DNA of 64,000 nucleotides from NCBI GenBank assembly GCA_033032865.1, contig JAWHQI010000305.1:1240001-1304000 (forward strand), given 5' to 3'. The position numbers and the translations under genes were made by a program. Position 1 is the stretch's first letter; each line of letters starts with the position of its first letter. The notes beneath the pieces are model-generated. The model did not search any database. It saw nothing but the letters and a program-made list of their open reading frames with translations, and was not told the DNA's origin. This document shows, one piece after another, positions 58,201 through 61,200 of the stretch. The stretch is from Dactylorhiza incarnata. Lineage: Eukaryota; Streptophyta; Magnoliopsida; Asparagales; Orchidaceae.

Positions 58201-61200
58201 AAGTTTACTTCAAAATTACACTCTTACTATACTCTACTTTTTTTCAGAATGTATATTAGAGCTGATGAATTTGCATTCCTCCGGGGCATCTATGTATTGA
58301 AATGGTGAGCATGCATCACTGATCCAAATAACCATCAGTTATTCATCATAAAATGTTTCGGATACGAAGAAACATCATATTTAGATAAGTCTCCTAAAAT
58401 AAAAGAGTTCAATTTGGAGACAGTTGAAACCTCAGTGCTCTCCTCAACCCAAGGTTACTTCTATGTTTTTGATGTTTTGATCTACTCCAGCAAGCAATTT
58501 TGGTTTATGACTATGATCATCGTCCTTTGTTCTTGGTTTTGATCTACTTTAACAGACAATGAAATAAGGTGATGATTATGATTCCAACCATGTATGCCTT
58601 ATGAGAATACTTACTTCACGCATTATTTAGAGTTATGACCATGATCTTCGTCTTAAATATTTTGCAAGAATATTTTTTTTACTTCGTTTGACTTCCTGAA
58701 GTACATTCAGACATCTCATTTAAGAAGTTTGAGTTTCTAAATGTTTAGAGACTTCGTTATATATTATTATTGGTGATTTTTTCATTTCGTGGATACATAT
58801 CTTTATGTGGCTCCCAACAAGTTTGTTCTCTCTATTAGTTAATAATAAGCCTTACAAGAGTGGAATGTATTGTGAGGGTTCAATTCCTTCTTTTCTCTTC
58901 TCAATGTTCTACACATGTACCTTTTTAAGCACTTCAGTATCCACCAATACCGTTACAAATATGGTTCCAATGTTTCACTAGCAGGTATGATTTTATTACA
59001 AGTTTATCTAGGATTTCTTAGGAATTCTTATATTTTTCCTCAATTAACAAGAAGGAAATAAAGTTGGAGTCAATTGTCTTTGCCTCATTTTCGTGTAGTT
59101 TTAAAAGTTCAGAGGGCTTTCATGTGCATAATGATGTTTTGTTAATTTTATTTCCAAGCTTTGTTTTAAATTTTTTGCTATTTCCATGTGTGTATTGCTC
59201 TCCATTAATTTGTTATGTGCTCATTAACTCATTGGTATTTTTCAGTATGTATCTATTCCATAACATATTACCTTTTAATTCTAAGTTTAATTACAACTTA
59301 TGTATTTCTGAAATCAATTAATAGCACACAGTCGGGGCATCTCTTTTCTTCATTTATAATATCAATATTGTTTTGATCATTTCCTTGCAGTCTTGGAGCG
59401 TCGCTATTGCTCGCAAAATCAATGTTTTCAATACATGCGGCTTGAACAACAAAATTTATGTATGTCAATGCTCATTCCTGTGTGCGAGCACAGTTTATGC
59501 TAAACAATTTTTCAACGCTCAATCTCATTGGTATTGGGATGTGGTCGTGAATTATTTTTAATGTGTTGTCATCTCTCTTGGGACGTCGACATTGATTTCT
59601 GTTATTTGTATGGCATGCTTTCATTTATAGTTAAATTTCGATGGCTAAACACTCAAATAGAATTAATACATGTTAAATAGAATTTAAATTGTCCTGAAAT
59701 TTTTTCTGAAATGGTTTGTTTTAAATATACGTTGTTCCTCAATATTTAATTCATTGGAAGAACATTAATATTTATCTGAAATGATTTTTATTTCGTATTC
59801 TTATTATTATATTTAGTGTTTCTAACACTATCGTTTTTACTCTTTTCACTCCAAGATTTGTTTTAATTTAATGCAAGACATTTTTGATAGAGCATGTGTT
59901 TTTAACTGTTTTCACTCCAAGATTTATTTTAATTTAATGCAAGGCATTTCTTATAGAGCATCATAATTTTTTTACTGTTTTCACTCCACGAACTACAGTT
60001 CATGACCATGGCTTCCACAGCCATGCCAAAAAGACTCCAAGTTTACTCAAGCTACAATCAGTTTTCAATGGACCATGTTTCTGATGGCTCATTCAAAAAA
60101 CTAACTCGAGCGGGCTAGGTTCATCAACTAATACTTTGAATTCCTCTTTTTTTCCTCTTATGCTTTCATGCCAATCAGTCATTTAAATCCAACTTTTAAT
60201 GTTTATTGTCTGACTTTATCCCATTATTCATCAACGAATAATTTGAAATCTAATCTTTTTCCTGCACCTATTTTCGTGTCAATCAATCTTTTGTTATTTT
60301 TGGCTTTTAATGTATTTCATCTGACTTTATCACATTATTTGTCAATTAAATATAATGGGTATATATCACTTCATCCAGGAAAAAAATGTAGAAGGAAAAA
60401 TGTTCATCGGGCGAATCCAAACCATGCTCTCTCTATAAGCCCAGTTTTCATCCAAAAAAATGGCCAGCTTCTCTAGGCTAGGTGTGAAAAACTGCCTTTC
60501 TCATTGCAGGTATTTCAGCAAACATGTTTTTATTTTATTTTATCTCGAGGTTTATTTACAACATAGCTATGAATGAATAACAAAAAAAATCGATGCACTT
60601 CTCTCCCTCCAACTCACCGCCGCAAACGGCAGATTTATTGCACTCTAAGTGTTTGAGTAAATGTCCAGGTTCTCTCACTCCAAATCTTTGTTCTTACCTT
60701 CTCCCACAGCTGTGTTCGCCTCAGTGTTGTCTTAAGAGGATCTTCATCGCTCCCTGCATAGTTCAAGGTTCAATCTCCTCTACATCGTTCAAGGTTTGAT
60801 CTTCCCTGCATCGTTCAAGGCTTGATGCTCCATATGTGTGGCCTCATCTACCTCTGCATCAATTTTTTCTCTTTCTCTATTTCCTGTAGTTATTTTTCTT
60901 ACCATAAATTTTGGTGATATTGTTACAATAAACTTCTCCTAGACCCCCGACCCAATCGCCTATTTGGCAACTCTTCATTCAACTATCCTTCAATTTATCT
61001 AATTATTGTTATTTATTAGGGCAAAGTTTCTATGTTTAAAATCTTTTTGTATCTTCAATTTTTTACTGCCTCTGGCTAGGTCGCATGCAACCACCGAATC
61101 AAGAACATCGTAATCTCCTCCCTCTTATTTCTCTCCTATGTTTTTCTTTTATTTATTAAATTTTGTTGTTTCTTAAGCTAACTAATGAATGATACACTAA

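Noticed and set aside
55262..60125. Helitron starting near the TACTATATTATAAAG block and ending at a CTAG
   Set aside because: No TC start at the insertion point and no hairpin next to a CTRR end could be found.
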